From contig CAVQHI010000001.1 in NCBI GenBank assembly GCA_963712305.1, positions 620,001 to 684,000 of the forward strand: a DNA stretch of 64,000 bases, written 5' to 3'. Positions 34,516 to 43,023 of the stretch are shown here, piece by piece (positions within the stretch are counted from its first letter, which is position 1; every line of letters starts with the position of its first letter). The position numbers were made by a program, and so were the translations under genes. The notes below the pieces were generated by a model. That model searched no databases. It saw only the letters and a program-made list of their open reading frames with translations, and was not told the origin of the DNA. The DNA comes from DATFNI01 sp963712305 (GTDB taxonomy: Bacteria > Bacteroidota > Rhodothermia > Balneolales > DATFMH01).

Positions 34516-34568
34516 GATCGCTTGTGCCCGGGGTTTTAGCCAAATTAACAACCGTTGCTCTTATCTTA
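34516..34568 (+). repeat. 53-bp direct repeat, right copy
   Basis: Matches 33705-33757 in the same orientation (GATCGCTTGTGCC, GGGGTTTTA, AAATT, CGTTGCT, TATCTTA). It begins 26 bases past the stop of the membrane protein gene. The two copies are 811 bases apart. Confidence 0.8.
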
Positions 34569-34654
34569 GTCCCTTATGCACGTGACCGTTAGTAAAGCTG
34601 AACTTTCTACTGCTTTTTTTGATCTAAATATCTACCTTGTAATTGGATAACTTT

Positions 34655-34791
34655 TCGTCATATTAAAAAAGGAGGTTGGGTATAAAAGACCCGAATACGC
34701 CAATATTATAACACCGGTTTTTGATATCCTGCATAGCGAGCCGCGTTATAAAGGCCTGCTGCAGAAGATGAGTTCACCCGTGGAGAGATGA
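34655..34791 (+). pseudogene. C-terminal remnant of a kinase-TPR paralogue
   Basis: The plus-strand frame ending at TGA 34789-34791 reads EYANIITPVFDILHSEPRY and then KGLLQKM. The intact gene that follows ends in VDPIFDYMREDPRF and KSLIHKIGL, the same C-terminal block of TPR-kinase proteins. The remnant has no kinase or TPR body upstream, because the 53-bp repeat lies there instead. It sits 1 base before the ATG of the intact kinase gene. It points to a tandem pair that was cut by deletion or insertion. Confidence 0.65.
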
Positions 34792-34792
34792 A

Positions 34793-37120
34793 ATGATTGG
34801 CAAAACCATTTCCCATTACAAGATCATTGAGAAACTCGGCGCTGGTGGGATGGGCGTTGTTTACAAAGCCGAAGATACTAAACTGAAACGCACAGTGGCG
34901 CTCAAGTTCCTACCGCCTGATCTCACGCGGGATGAAGAAGCGAAAAACCGTTTCATCCACGAAGCACAGGCTGCTTCGACCCTCGACCACCCGAATATCT
35001 GCACTATTCATGAAATCAATGAGACTGAGGATGGACAGATCTTCATCGCCATGGCCTGTTATGAGGGGGAATCCCTTGAAAAAAAGCTTGAAAAAGGGTC
35101 TCTCCCCATTGCGACAGCCCTCGACATTGCCGGTCAAATCACCCACGGCCTGGAGAAAGCCCACGGCAAGGGAATTATTCACCGGGATATCAAACCTGCC
35201 AATGTTTTCGTCACAGAAGACGGTCAGGTGAAAATTATCGATTTTGGATTGGCTAAGTTAACAGGAGGAACCTTGCTGACGAGAGAAGGAACCACACTGG
35301 GTACTGTTGCCTATATGTCTCCGGAACAAACGCAGGGAACGACAGTTGACTGCCGGACTGACATTTGGGCATCAGGTGTGATACTGTATGAAATGCTCAC
35401 CGGAGAACGTCCTTTTAAAGGAGATTATGAACAGGCAGTAATATATTCCATCATGACTGAGGAGCCTGAGTTCATCACTAAAATTCGTCCTGATATCCCG
35501 ATGGAAATGGATAAAATTATTAACCGGGCACTCAGTAAAAATCCGGATAAACGCTTCCAGTCAATGCAGGAAATGTGGGATGCTCTAACCGACATCACCA
35601 CGGATATCCATGCAAGAAAATCGAGAATCGCTTCCGTTTTTAGATTGGGTCGAAAGCAACGTAAATATGTTATTCTTTCTGCACCGGCTGTACTCATATT
35701 ATTGACGATATTCGCGTATTCTATCCTGCATAAAGATACACTGGCCCATCCGGCTTCTATCGCGCTGTTACCCCTGGAGAATATAAGCCGGGATACAGAG
35801 CAGGAATGGCTTACAGACGGTATAACCGATGCATTAATTACTGATCTGGCTCGTATAAACAGTTTGCGAATTATTTCCAGATCATCGGCAATGCGATATA
35901 AAGGCAGTGAAAAATCCCCTTCGGAAATCGGAGATGAACTTGGCGTGAAATACATTATTGAGGGTTCAGTATTAAAAACTGGAAAAAAGGTAAAAATCAA
36001 TATTCGGTTAGTAGATGCTGCCAGTGAAGAATACCTGTGGGCCCAGGTATATGAGTCTGATTTTAAGGATATCATGTCGCTGCAAGGTAAGATGGCACAG
36101 GCAATCGCCAGTCGTATTGAAGTAAGGCTGACATCGAAGGAAGAAACATATCTTTCCAGAAAAAAGGTGGCTAATCCTGAGGCATACGAAGCTTATCTAA
36201 AGGGTAATTTTCATTTGTATAAGCTAACCCGTCCTGATATGAAGATTGCTTTGAATTATTTCCAAAGAGCTGCAGAATTAGATTCTGACTATGCTCCGGC
36301 CTATGTCGGAATTGCCTTAGCCAACTGTATACCTGCTCAGATGGGTTATTTGCCAAGGAATGTGACTTATGCAAATGCTCAGCCCGCTATCGCTAAAGCA
36401 ATGGAAATCAATAATTCGCTGCCCGAAGTTCAGTATATGAAGGGTGTCATTGCTGCCTGGTATGAATGGGATTGGGACCTTGCCGAATCCTCTTTAGAAA
36501 AAGCCATCCGGCTAAATCCAAATATGGCGGAAGCAAGGGCTTATTATTCACATGTATTGTTTATACTCAACCGCCCGGAAGAAGGGCTGTCGCAAATAAC
36601 AAGAGCATTGGAACTGGATCCATTCAATCAATTATACCGTTGGTTATACGCTATGGATTTAAATTATTTGCACCGATATGATGATGCAGTCAGGGAATGT
36701 ACGCAGGTACTTGAAAGATCACCCAGAGATCCGGGGGCTCTGTCCACGTTACGCACCACCTACCATCTAATGGGCATGTATAAAGAGGCCATTGAAATAT
36801 GGCGTCGGTCGTTTGAAGCAAAGGGAGACCAGGAGTCGCTGGAAGCTCTGAATAAAGGATACGAGGAAGGCGGTTATTCAACAGCACTGCGTCGCGTAGC
36901 TGAGTCCAAATTCGGGCAATCCATAAGTAAATTTATCACCCCCTGGCAAATCGCAACATTATATACCCGGGCAAACATGCCTGAAGAGGCATTAGTATGG
37001 CTGGAAAAAGCACTGGCAGACCATGATCCCAATATTCCGTATTTAACTGTTGATCCAATATTCGATTATATGCGGGAGGATCCCCGGTTCAAATCATTGA
37101 TTCATAAAATTGGACTATGA
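34793..37120 (+). CDS. Membrane Ser/Thr protein kinase with TolB-like and TPR domains
   Basis: 775 residues. The cytoplasmic Hanks-type kinase (10-270) has GAGGMGVVYKAED (about 16-28), the ATP Lys38, HRDIKPANV with catalytic Asp132 and the DFG motif Asp150. A single transmembrane helix is at about 292-312. A TolB/FlgO-like domain follows (about 318-440, ASIALLPLENISRD, GVKYIIEGSVLKTGKKVKI), and TPR repeats fill about 445-735. The whole is a well-known bacterial kinase architecture that senses through its extracytoplasmic TPR part. Its target is unknown. It lies directly after a C-terminal remnant of a paralogue, so it is likely one of a family duplicated at this site. Confidence 0.93.
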   Translation: MIGKTISHYKIIEKLGAGGMGVVYKAEDTKLKRTVALKFLPPDLTRDEEAKNRFIHEAQAASTLDHPNICTIHEINETEDGQIFIAMACYEGESLEKKLEKGSLPIATALDIAGQITHGLEKAHGKGIIHRDIKPANVFVTEDGQVKIIDFGLAKLTGGTLLTREGTTLGTVAYMSPEQTQGTTVDCRTDIWASGVILYEMLTGERPFKGDYEQAVIYSIMTEEPEFITKIRPDIPMEMDKIINRALSKNPDKRFQSMQEMWDALTDITTDIHARKSRIASVFRLGRKQRKYVILSAPAVLILLTIFAYSILHKDTLAHPASIALLPLENISRDTEQEWLTDGITDALITDLARINSLRIISRSSAMRYKGSEKSPSEIGDELGVKYIIEGSVLKTGKKVKINIRLVDAASEEYLWAQVYESDFKDIMSLQGKMAQAIASRIEVRLTSKEETYLSRKKVANPEAYEAYLKGNFHLYKLTRPDMKIALNYFQRAAELDSDYAPAYVGIALANCIPAQMGYLPRNVTYANAQPAIAKAMEINNSLPEVQYMKGVIAAWYEWDWDLAESSLEKAIRLNPNMAEARAYYSHVLFILNRPEEGLSQITRALELDPFNQLYRWLYAMDLNYLHRYDDAVRECTQVLERSPRDPGALSTLRTTYHLMGMYKEAIEIWRRSFEAKGDQESLEALNKGYEEGGYSTALRRVAESKFGQSISKFITPWQIATLYTRANMPEEALVWLEKALADHDPNIPYLTVDPIFDYMREDPRFKSLIHKIGL

Positions 37121-37308
37121 TATAGACGAAATAGTGCGTATGTGTAGTACCCTAATAAGCATGCTCAATCAGCCACGATAATTCGTATTAGACACCACTC
37201 AGGCCCTGATTATCTTCTACTGAACGCTTTTTGTAGATACCTTTGATTTTATCCATATTTGCACGGCTTAACGAGGAGGTATCTTAGCTTTAAGTTTGAA
37301 ATGCAATA

Positions 37309-37821
37309 TTAATGCTGTTTCGGCAAAAGTAGCTCCTCCAGGAAGAAAGCCGAGAGTTCGGATCGTCCGGAAAGTCCTGATTTGGAGTAGATGGCATTGG
37401 TCTGGGTACGAACAGTTTTCTCACTGGTGCTTCGGATAGCAGCAATCTCTTTGTTACTCAGTCCTTTAAGTAACAGAAATGTCACTTCTTTTTCTGCCCG
37501 GGTCAGTTCCCATTGGTTAAGTTTACGATCAATTTCCCCGCTCAATCCTTCCAGATAAGTCTTTGAAATCCTTTTCCACTTTTCAGCCTCAGTTTGCAGG
37601 TCGTTGGATACTCGTTGTTCCCTGGCCAGGCTATGCAGGAGTCTGAAACGCCCTTTTATCAGGAAATACACCCCTGCTATAGCCATCAAAACCGCGAGCG
37701 CTTCAATAGAAATGTGCCATTTTGCTACACCTTCAAAGTAGTCGTTGTATATGTCAAACGAGGTTAAAACAGCAATGGCCAGGAGAACAGCAGCTATTAT
37801 CCAACGTTCCTTCTTATTCAT
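37309..37821 (-). CDS. Membrane-anchored LuxR-type transcriptional regulator
   Basis: 170 residues. Two transmembrane helices lie at the N-terminus (about 7-27, WIIAAVLLAIAVLTSFDIY; and 40-56, ALAVLMAIAGVYFLI). A linker with coiled-coil character follows, then a C-terminal GerE/LuxR HTH (about 106-155, LTRAEKEVTFLLLKGLSNKE, SEKTVRTQTNAIYSKSGL). It has no receiver domain, so the signal probably comes through the membrane part. It begins 9 bases after the cytochrome b561 gene on the same strand, so the two are one transcript. It may control that electron-transfer gene. Confidence 0.85.
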   Translation of the reverse strand: MNKKERWIIAAVLLAIAVLTSFDIYNDYFEGVAKWHISIEALAVLMAIAGVYFLIKGRFRLLHSLAREQRVSNDLQTEAEKWKRISKTYLEGLSGEIDRKLNQWELTRAEKEVTFLLLKGLSNKEIAAIRSTSEKTVRTQTNAIYSKSGLSGRSELSAFFLEELLLPKQH

Positions 37822-37830
37822 TCGTTTTGT

Positions 37831-38574
37831 TTAATCTTTCTCGTGCTCCTCATTGTAACTTTCATACTCCGGAGTGCCATGCGATTCGTGACCCTGTTCA
37901 CCGAGCTTCAACTGGTTCCCGAAAAGGTTCAGATTGCCGGTGTTGCTGTCGTATTGACTATTTATATATCCAAACCACATTAGCATAAGCACAACAAGAA
38001 CAATCCCTGCATAAGGTTTGGTGCCAGTGATGCTCCGAGATCCATCTTCTGCTACTTTCTTACCGTTAAACATACTCGACCACAGCGTATCTTTATGTCT
38101 CAAGTGGTGAATGGCAATACCCACCAAGTGGAAAATCACAGTAATTAAAAAAATGTTTGCCAATACTTCATGAATATCTTTATAGAATTCCTTCTCACCA
38201 CCAGTGGTCATTGATATCCCGGTAATTGCCAGCCCTATGGCGCAGATAAACATAACGATAGCGGCATAACTGGAAGCCGGATTGTGCCCGATGTACTTCC
38301 TGGTTTTGCTGAGCACCACATCTTTGAAATAATGAACCAACTCGGCAGGGTTCATTCTGAACGATGAGAAACGGGCATATGAGGTACCGATAAATCCCCA
38401 GATGATACGTAAAACCAATAGGAATATGATCGACAGACCCGCCAGCATATGGTAGGTGAAGAGTGGGTTCTCATCGTCTACCGTATCTCCAATGAGATAG
38501 GCAACCAGGAATAATATGGCAAAAAACCAGTGGAAATATCGAGTCGGTAAATCATAAACAGAAATTTTCTTCAT
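37831..38574 (-). CDS. Cytochrome b561-family membrane protein
   Basis: 247 residues from the ATG at 38574, which follows GAGGAGG by 6 bases. The in-frame ATG at 38598 would add 8 residues and lacks such a site. Four or more membrane helices carry histidines placed for haem b: RYFHWFF (about 10-16), TYHMLAGL (about 40-47) and VIFHLVGIAIHHLRH (about 145-160). The fold matches the DUF/cytochrome b561 group that includes Ni-Fe hydrogenase b subunits. It should carry electrons across the inner membrane, but the donor and acceptor are unknown. The C-terminus is acidic (NQLKLGEQGHESHG, EEHEKD). Co-transcribed with the LuxR gene. Confidence 0.88.
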   Translation of the reverse strand: MKKISVYDLPTRYFHWFFAILFLVAYLIGDTVDDENPLFTYHMLAGLSIIFLLVLRIIWGFIGTSYARFSSFRMNPAELVHYFKDVVLSKTRKYIGHNPASSYAAIVMFICAIGLAITGISMTTGGEKEFYKDIHEVLANIFLITVIFHLVGIAIHHLRHKDTLWSSMFNGKKVAEDGSRSITGTKPYAGIVLVVLMLMWFGYINSQYDSNTGNLNLFGNQLKLGEQGHESHGTPEYESYNEEHEKD

Positions 38575-38598
38575 TGTTGTCCTCCTCAAAGTGATCAT

Positions 38599-38999
38599 TA
38601 AAACTCAAATATTTTGAATTTCAATCACTTCCACATCATACATTTGGTGTATATTTTTGCCATTTTCAGCTTTTTTAGGACATATGATGATCTTAGTTTT
38701 AAATCTGACGATAAAAACAGATCATTAATTTTAGCTTTTTAAAAATGCCATGAGGTATTGAATCACCTTGTAATTCCTCATTAGGAATAGTTGATTTCAG
38801 TCAGTGTCGTATAATTGTCCAAAGTAGTTTTATGTGAAAATAGCCGCTTTTTGAAACTGGACATAAATCCTTTGAAATGTTTATCAAAGTTCAGTAAGGT
38901 CGACACGAAAACTACAAGCAATATCCTCTCTTTCTCTTCTCAAAATGAAACGTCTGCAACCATTCATAAAAGATTAATCCTGAATGAAAGCTACAGGGC
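38599..38999. other. AT-rich intergenic region
   Basis: About 400 bases between the cytochrome b561 gene and the lipoprotein gene, both on the minus strand. No gene, RNA or clear hairpin seen. It should contain the b561 promoter. Confidence 0.4.
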
Positions 39000-39908
39000 T
39001 CACTCTATGCTGAATTTTTTCCATAACTCTTCGCCTTCCGGTGTCTGTACAATCCAGGCATAATCGCCAGGTTTTGCGATGGTTAATGAAAAGAAGGTTT
39101 GGTCTCCTGCCTTCGAATAATAGGTGCTTGTTCCACCGAGGAATTCAGCAGGTGCAGGATTTCGTAATCCTCCTACATGATACCAATCCAGCCACCTGTT
39201 AACTTCTTTAAGATCTGTACTCTCCTCTAACTTTATGAGATGAATATCATTATGCACGGCATTTCCATTACCATCGGTTTTTATATTCAGAGCGAACGTG
39301 TGTTTACCTAAGGAAGCATTCCATGAGGTTTCAATGCTATCCTTGTATACAGTAATGAATGAATCAGGGGTGGGCTTCGGACTGTTGGCCGGATCATCGG
39401 TGATGGTGAGCAGCTTTGTCATCCCTTTTCTGAGATGAATAATACCATCGGAAGTTTTTACCCAACATTCTAAGGCATAGCTACCCGGCCGCAGATATAG
39501 CGTTTTTTCGGCGGACCTACCCGGAGATACCAGCCCGCGGGCAGTAATATAGGCTACACTGTCTGCCCATTTTGGCAGAAGCTGACCAGCTCTTTCATGG
39601 ATATCGGAGCGGCTGATTTTGCCATCTTGCAACTCTTTCAAAATCGTCGCCCAACCGCCATTGAAGTTGGCAAGATATGTTTGGTAACTGATGCCTTTGG
39701 GGATTCGGGCTAAACTCAGTTCATGGACCTGGTGACCCGTCTCATTATTCAGTACAAACGTGATCCATCCGGAAGGAAGAGTGTCCGGTGCCTGGAATGC
39801 GAAATCAAAAGCTTTAACCTCAACACGGTATGGCTTATGGCCGGACTTTGGATGACCGCATGATATTAATGCGAGTCCAATCAAGATGAGTTTGGCCAAT
39901 TTGTTCAT
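39000..39908 (-). CDS. Cupredoxin-like lipoprotein of unknown role
   Basis: 302 residues. The lipoprotein signal ends at Cys17 (LIGLALISC). The next block KAFDFAFQAPDTLPSGW, VLNNETGHQVHEL (about 33-64) resembles the start of plastocyanin-like or cupredoxin domains in which a hydrophobic strand is followed by HxxHEL. A complete copper site is not evident. Residues 140-300 form a second beta-rich part (YYSKAGDQTFFSLTIAKPGDYAW). A decayed paralogue of the first block is at 33386-33645. It is alone on its transcript. Function not assigned; a redox or binding role is a guess. Confidence 0.7.
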   Translation of the reverse strand: MNKLAKLILIGLALISCGHPKSGHKPYRVEVKAFDFAFQAPDTLPSGWITFVLNNETGHQVHELSLARIPKGISYQTYLANFNGGWATILKELQDGKISRSDIHERAGQLLPKWADSVAYITARGLVSPGRSAEKTLYLRPGSYALECWVKTSDGIIHLRKGMTKLLTITDDPANSPKPTPDSFITVYKDSIETSWNASLGKHTFALNIKTDGNGNAVHNDIHLIKLEESTDLKEVNRWLDWYHVGGLRNPAPAEFLGGTSTYYSKAGDQTFFSLTIAKPGDYAWIVQTPEGEELWKKFSIE

Positions 39909-40165
39909 TTACAGAGATCCCGTAATAGTTTATGATTCTATGATCACTTGAATTCTTACTAAAGTTATGATATAAAATGATATACTCAATAGTTTTTATA
40001 TAACAATTAGATAAATAAATAAGGAAAACTATTCTCTTGAAAATGTTCGTTTGGTACCCATCAGTAGCCGTTTGGCGGTTGAGAACCGTCTGACGATTAA
40101 CAGGTTATGATCCTTGTCATTGCCGAAAGCAGTGCTTAGCCTTGATTTCCTGCATATGCGCAAGA

Positions 40166-40212
40166 ATGTCATTGCGAGGAGTGCAGCGAAGCAAACGACG
40201 CGGCAATGACAT
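40166..40212. repeat. 47-bp palindromic repeat (ATGTCATTGC ... GCAATGACAT)
   Basis: Exact 10-base terminal inverted repeats ATGTCATTGC (40166-40175) and GCAATGACAT (40203-40212) enclose GAGGAGTGCAGCGAAGC. A related half-copy, GTCATTGCCGAAAGCAGTG, is upstream near 40117. This is the common MITE-like GTCATTGCGAGGAG repeat seen in many bacterial genomes. Confidence 0.8.
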
Positions 40213-40254
40213 CTCTGTTTGGCCATCGTCCTGCTCCTCCCTGTTTATTGGTCC

Positions 40255-40830
40255 CAGTTCAGGGTGAAAAACCCTGCACTTTAAGTGCAGAACTTTAGTA
40301 TTTCGAAAAATCTATAGCCGGACTATATTGGGTCTATGGATAAGAAAATGCGAAAAGGTTCTCATACAGTAAGCCGTTTGACCTGTCATTTGGTGTGGGT
40401 AACCAAGTATCGCTACCATGTCTTGCAGGGGGATGTACAGAAGCGATGTCGAGAACTAATCATCCAGGTATGTGAGGTGGAAGAGATCCAGATACTGAAA
40501 GGGGTGGTCAGCAAGGATCATGTGCATATCCATATAGAATATCCCCCGCGCACCGCAATCAGTGAGCTGATGAAACGGATAAAGGGGCGCACGTCACGGA
40601 TCTTACAAAAAGAATTTCCGCAGCTGGCCGAGCGGTATTGGGGTCGGCATTTTTGGGCGAGTGGTTATGGAGCGTGGAGCACAGGTAACATAACCGATGA
40701 AATGGTCCAGGAATACTTAGAACATCATAGAAGAAAGGATGGGGAAGATAACTCGGACTTTATCATGGAGTAAGAGTAGGACTTTCAGTCCGGAGCCGAA
40801 CCCCTGCACTTTGAGTGCAGGGTGGTTCAG
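40255..40830 (+). mobile_element. IS200/IS605-type insertion sequence
   Basis: The transposase gene 40336-40773 is bordered by near-identical hairpins: CTGCACTTTAAGTGCAG at 40274-40290 and CCCTGCACTTTGAGTGCAGGG at 40802-40822. IS200 family members have subterminal hairpins instead of terminal inverted repeats. A second right-side hairpin (GACTTTCAGTC) lies near 40780. No accessory TnpB is present. The ends are approximate, because IS200 elements make no target duplications. Confidence 0.75.
40336..40773 (+). CDS. tnpA: IS200/IS605 family transposase TnpA
   Basis: 145 residues, a full-length Y1 HUH transposase. The HUH pair is His62/His64 in SKDHVHIHIEYPP, and the nucleophile tyrosine is probably Tyr127 in VQEYLEHHR. 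LTCHLVWVTKYRYHV (about 15-29) is the standard N-terminal block, and HFWASGYGAWSTGN (about 105-118) is also typical. It cuts and joins single-stranded DNA at the hairpin ends of the element. It looks intact, so the element may be active. Start ATG at 40336 is preferred, with a second in-frame ATG 12 bases later. Confidence 0.93.
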   Translation: MDKKMRKGSHTVSRLTCHLVWVTKYRYHVLQGDVQKRCRELIIQVCEVEEIQILKGVVSKDHVHIHIEYPPRTAISELMKRIKGRTSRILQKEFPQLAERYWGRHFWASGYGAWSTGNITDEMVQEYLEHHRRKDGEDNSDFIME

Positions 40831-40850
40831 TATTAATTGACTTATTGTTT

Positions 40851-40897
40851 CCCTCAAGGATTCGAACCTCCGTCCCGAAAGCTTTCGGGATAGGAGC
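40851..40897 (-). pseudogene. Partial tRNA-like sequence (T-arm and anticodon-arm remnant)
   Basis: On the minus strand it reads CCGGGCTCCTATCCCGA, then CGGAGGTTCGAATCCTT. The second part is a T-arm, and AAGGATTCGAACCTCCG (plus strand 40856-40872) is identical over 17 bases to the initiator tRNA at 41209-41225. The first part looks like the initiator anticodon arm with changed loop. The acceptor and D-arm are missing, so it is not a working tRNA. It lies just past the GIY-YIG stop, giving tRNA, GIY-YIG, partial tRNA in one direction. Confidence 0.6.
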
Positions 40898-40902
40898 CCG
40901 GA

Positions 40903-41142
40903 TCAGTGTTCCAGTTGCTTTATGAAATCACGACCGACACCCGTCTTCAGCCATCTCTCGCGTTGCATCGCCTCAGACTTGGTTTCATATGAATCGGTCA
41001 AAAGTACCTTCCAGGGCCAGTACTTTTTTGTCCATCCTTTTCCCAAGACATTATGGGAAAGTAACCGTTGCTCAAAATTGGAGGTGAAACCTGTGTAGTG
41101 CTTTTCAAAGTTCTCTGAGTACAAAACGTAGACGGTAAGCAT
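40903..41142 (-). CDS. GIY-YIG (URI-type) endonuclease domain protein
   Basis: 79 residues from the ATG at 41142, which follows AGGAGAGG by 4 bases; the ATG 30 bases upstream has no such site. The GIY-YIG domain is whole: TVYVLYSENF (about 3-12), HYTGFTSNFEQRLLSHN (Tyr and Arg of the active site, about 15-31) and the terminal ETKSEAMQRERWLK with catalytic Glu. Such small proteins resemble the nuclease half of UvrC and of homing endonucleases. It begins just after the terminator of the initiator tRNA gene on the same strand and ends 5 bases before a partial tRNA copy. This could be a mobile cassette aimed at the tRNA gene. Confidence 0.88.
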   Translation of the reverse strand: MLTVYVLYSENFEKHYTGFTSNFEQRLLSHNVLGKGWTKKYWPWKVLLTDSYETKSEAMQRERWLKTGVGRDFIKQLEH

Positions 41143-41156
41143 AACCTCTCCTAATG

Positions 41157-41189
41157 AAAAAAGGCATCCCAAAACTTTTAAGATGCCTT
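41157..41189 (-). terminator. Terminator of the initiator tRNA gene
   Basis: AAGGCATC (minus strand) and GATGCCTT pair over a 13-base loop and are followed by a T-run (plus strand A-run at 41157-41162). It begins 11 bases past the tRNA 3' end and ends 14 bases before the GIY-YIG start codon. Confidence 0.88.
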
Positions 41190-41199
41190 CTGTAGATAG

Positions 41200-41272
<73 letters not shown>

Positions 41273-41444
41273 ATGTCAAGACTCCAAATATAGAATTAAG
41301 TCCACCCCTTGTCAAGTTTATTAAGCGTCATATTCTCTGGGCACGGATTATCTTTTGTTTTGGGGTTGTTGTCGAGCACTATTATTGGTAGATTTCGATG
41401 CTAAGGACTATCGTGTCGAAACGCAAAAACAAACGAGAAGGCCC

Positions 41445-42848
41445 ATGACCGTTAAACACCACATAGCACCATCTGAAGTTCATTCCGTGTTGAGCAAACA
41501 CATCCTCGCCGACGGATTTGATATGGTGCTTGACTTTGAGAAAAGTCAGACTCCCTACTTTTATGATTCGAAAAACAATCGAAAATTTTTAGACTTTTTT
41601 ACCTTTTTTGCCTCCAATCCACTTGGCATGAATCACCCGAAGGTCGTAGAAGACGAAGATTTTCAGAAAAAGCTGCTTCGGGTTGCCATGGTTAAGCCAT
41701 CGAACTCAGATATTTATTCAACAGAGATGGCCGAGTTCGTGGATACATTCGACCGTATTGGTATCCCCTCTTATCTGCCACATGCCTTCTTCATTTCCGG
41801 CGGCGCGCTGGCAGTCGAGAATGCACTGAAAGTTGCCTTCGACTGGAAGGTCCAGAAAAACTTTGCGAAGGGTTACCGGATTGAAAAAGGTTTCAAGGTT
41901 CTTCACCTGCAGCAGGCATTTCATGGACGCACCGGTTACACCATGTCACTGACCAATACGCTGCCTGATAAAATTAAGTACTTCCCGAAATTCGACTGGC
42001 CTCGCATTGAGAATCCCAAGATGATATTCCCGATGGATGGAGAAAACGAGCAGACCGTTATTGATAACGAAAAGCGAGCCATCCTCCAGGCAGAACGCTA
42101 TTTCCAAATGTATCAGGATGAAATCGCATGTATTGTTCTCGAGCCGATCCAGGGAGAAGGCGGTGACAACCACTTCCGTCCAGAATTCCATAAGGCCATG
42201 CGTCGACTTGCCGATCAGCACGAAGCCCTGCTGATTTATGATGAGGTTCAAACAGGCGTCGGCCTCACCGGCAAATTCTGGGCACATGAACATTACGTCA
42301 AACCGGATATCCTGGCTTTTGGAAAGAAAATGCAGGTGTGCGGTATCCTGGCCGGACCACGTGTCGATGAAGTAGAGACCAATGTGTTCCACGTCTCTTC
42401 CCGCATTAACTCAACATGGGGTGGCAACCTGGTGGATATGGTCCGAATGCAGAAATATCTCGAAATCATCGAAGAAGATGATCTCGTTGCTAATGCAGCA
42501 AAATCAGGAAAATATCTCCTCAAAAAACTGGGAGAAATGACCAACCGTGAGGATTATGTGAGCAACATCCGCGGTAAAGGACTCATGTGTTCTTTCGATA
42601 TGCCGAATGGCGATGCACGCAAGATCTTCCTGAATAAAGCCTATGAACTCGGATTGATCATCCTGCCATGCGGCGAGAAAACGGTCCGGTTCCGTCCGCC
42701 GCTTACGGTACAACCCGAGCATATAGACGAAGGTGTAGAGATCATCGAAAAAGCACTCAAGCATACCAAAGACCGCTATCCGGTAGTGACTTTAGAAAAA
42801 GCACTCGGATCTGCCAGTGCCCACAAAGCACTCGAAAATGTCGAGTGA
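41445..42848 (+). CDS. lat: L-lysine 6-aminotransferase
   Basis: 467 residues from ATG 41445, chosen over the earlier ATG at 41355 because MTVKHHIAPSEVHSVL starts the conserved region and AGAAGG lies just upstream. It belongs to class III PLP aminotransferases: ISGGALAVENALK (about 107-119), QQAFHGRTGY (about 142-151), LEPIQGEGGDNHFR (about 225-238), IYDEVQTGVG (about 256-265), and the PLP lysine in DILAFGKKMQV (about 281-291). GEGGDNHFR and the long form favour lysine 6-transaminase, giving 2-aminoadipate semialdehyde. No partner dehydrogenase is nearby. Cytoplasmic. Family is firm; substrate is strongly suggested. Confidence 0.9.
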   Translation: MTVKHHIAPSEVHSVLSKHILADGFDMVLDFEKSQTPYFYDSKNNRKFLDFFTFFASNPLGMNHPKVVEDEDFQKKLLRVAMVKPSNSDIYSTEMAEFVDTFDRIGIPSYLPHAFFISGGALAVENALKVAFDWKVQKNFAKGYRIEKGFKVLHLQQAFHGRTGYTMSLTNTLPDKIKYFPKFDWPRIENPKMIFPMDGENEQTVIDNEKRAILQAERYFQMYQDEIACIVLEPIQGEGGDNHFRPEFHKAMRRLADQHEALLIYDEVQTGVGLTGKFWAHEHYVKPDILAFGKKMQVCGILAGPRVDEVETNVFHVSSRINSTWGGNLVDMVRMQKYLEIIEEDDLVANAAKSGKYLLKKLGEMTNREDYVSNIRGKGLMCSFDMPNGDARKIFLNKAYELGLIILPCGEKTVRFRPPLTVQPEHIDEGVEIIEKALKHTKDRYPVVTLEKALGSASAHKALENVE

Positions 42849-42870
42849 GCGTATAAGTAAAAGTACTATG

Positions 42871-42908
42871 AAAAAAAGGCTGTCCGCATTTGCAGGCAGC
42901 CTTTTTTT
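42871..42908. terminator. Bidirectional terminator between lat and the SDR gene
   Basis: AAAAAAAGGCTG and GCAGCCTTTTTTT (one bulge) pair over a 13-base loop, with A-run and T-run on both sides. It can end both converging genes. Confidence 0.88.
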
Positions 42909-43023
42909 GAATCGATTTAGAATTACAATTTTTCTGATTATTGCATTTTACTCACGACCGTAGCTCATGCCCCCGGCCGCTTGGCAATTCAAAATTTAGA
43001 ATTCATAATTTAAAATTCTTGAC
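42909..43023. other. Low-complexity spacer
   Basis: About 115 bases ending in an AT-rich near-palindromic stretch (TTCAAAATTTAGAATTC and AATTTAAAATTC). No gene or RNA seen. Confidence 0.35.

Noticed and set aside
42986..43020. Palindromic AT stretch before the SDR stop
   Set aside because: Low-complexity AATT-rich sequence of a kind common in spacer DNA; no stem stable enough to support a function.
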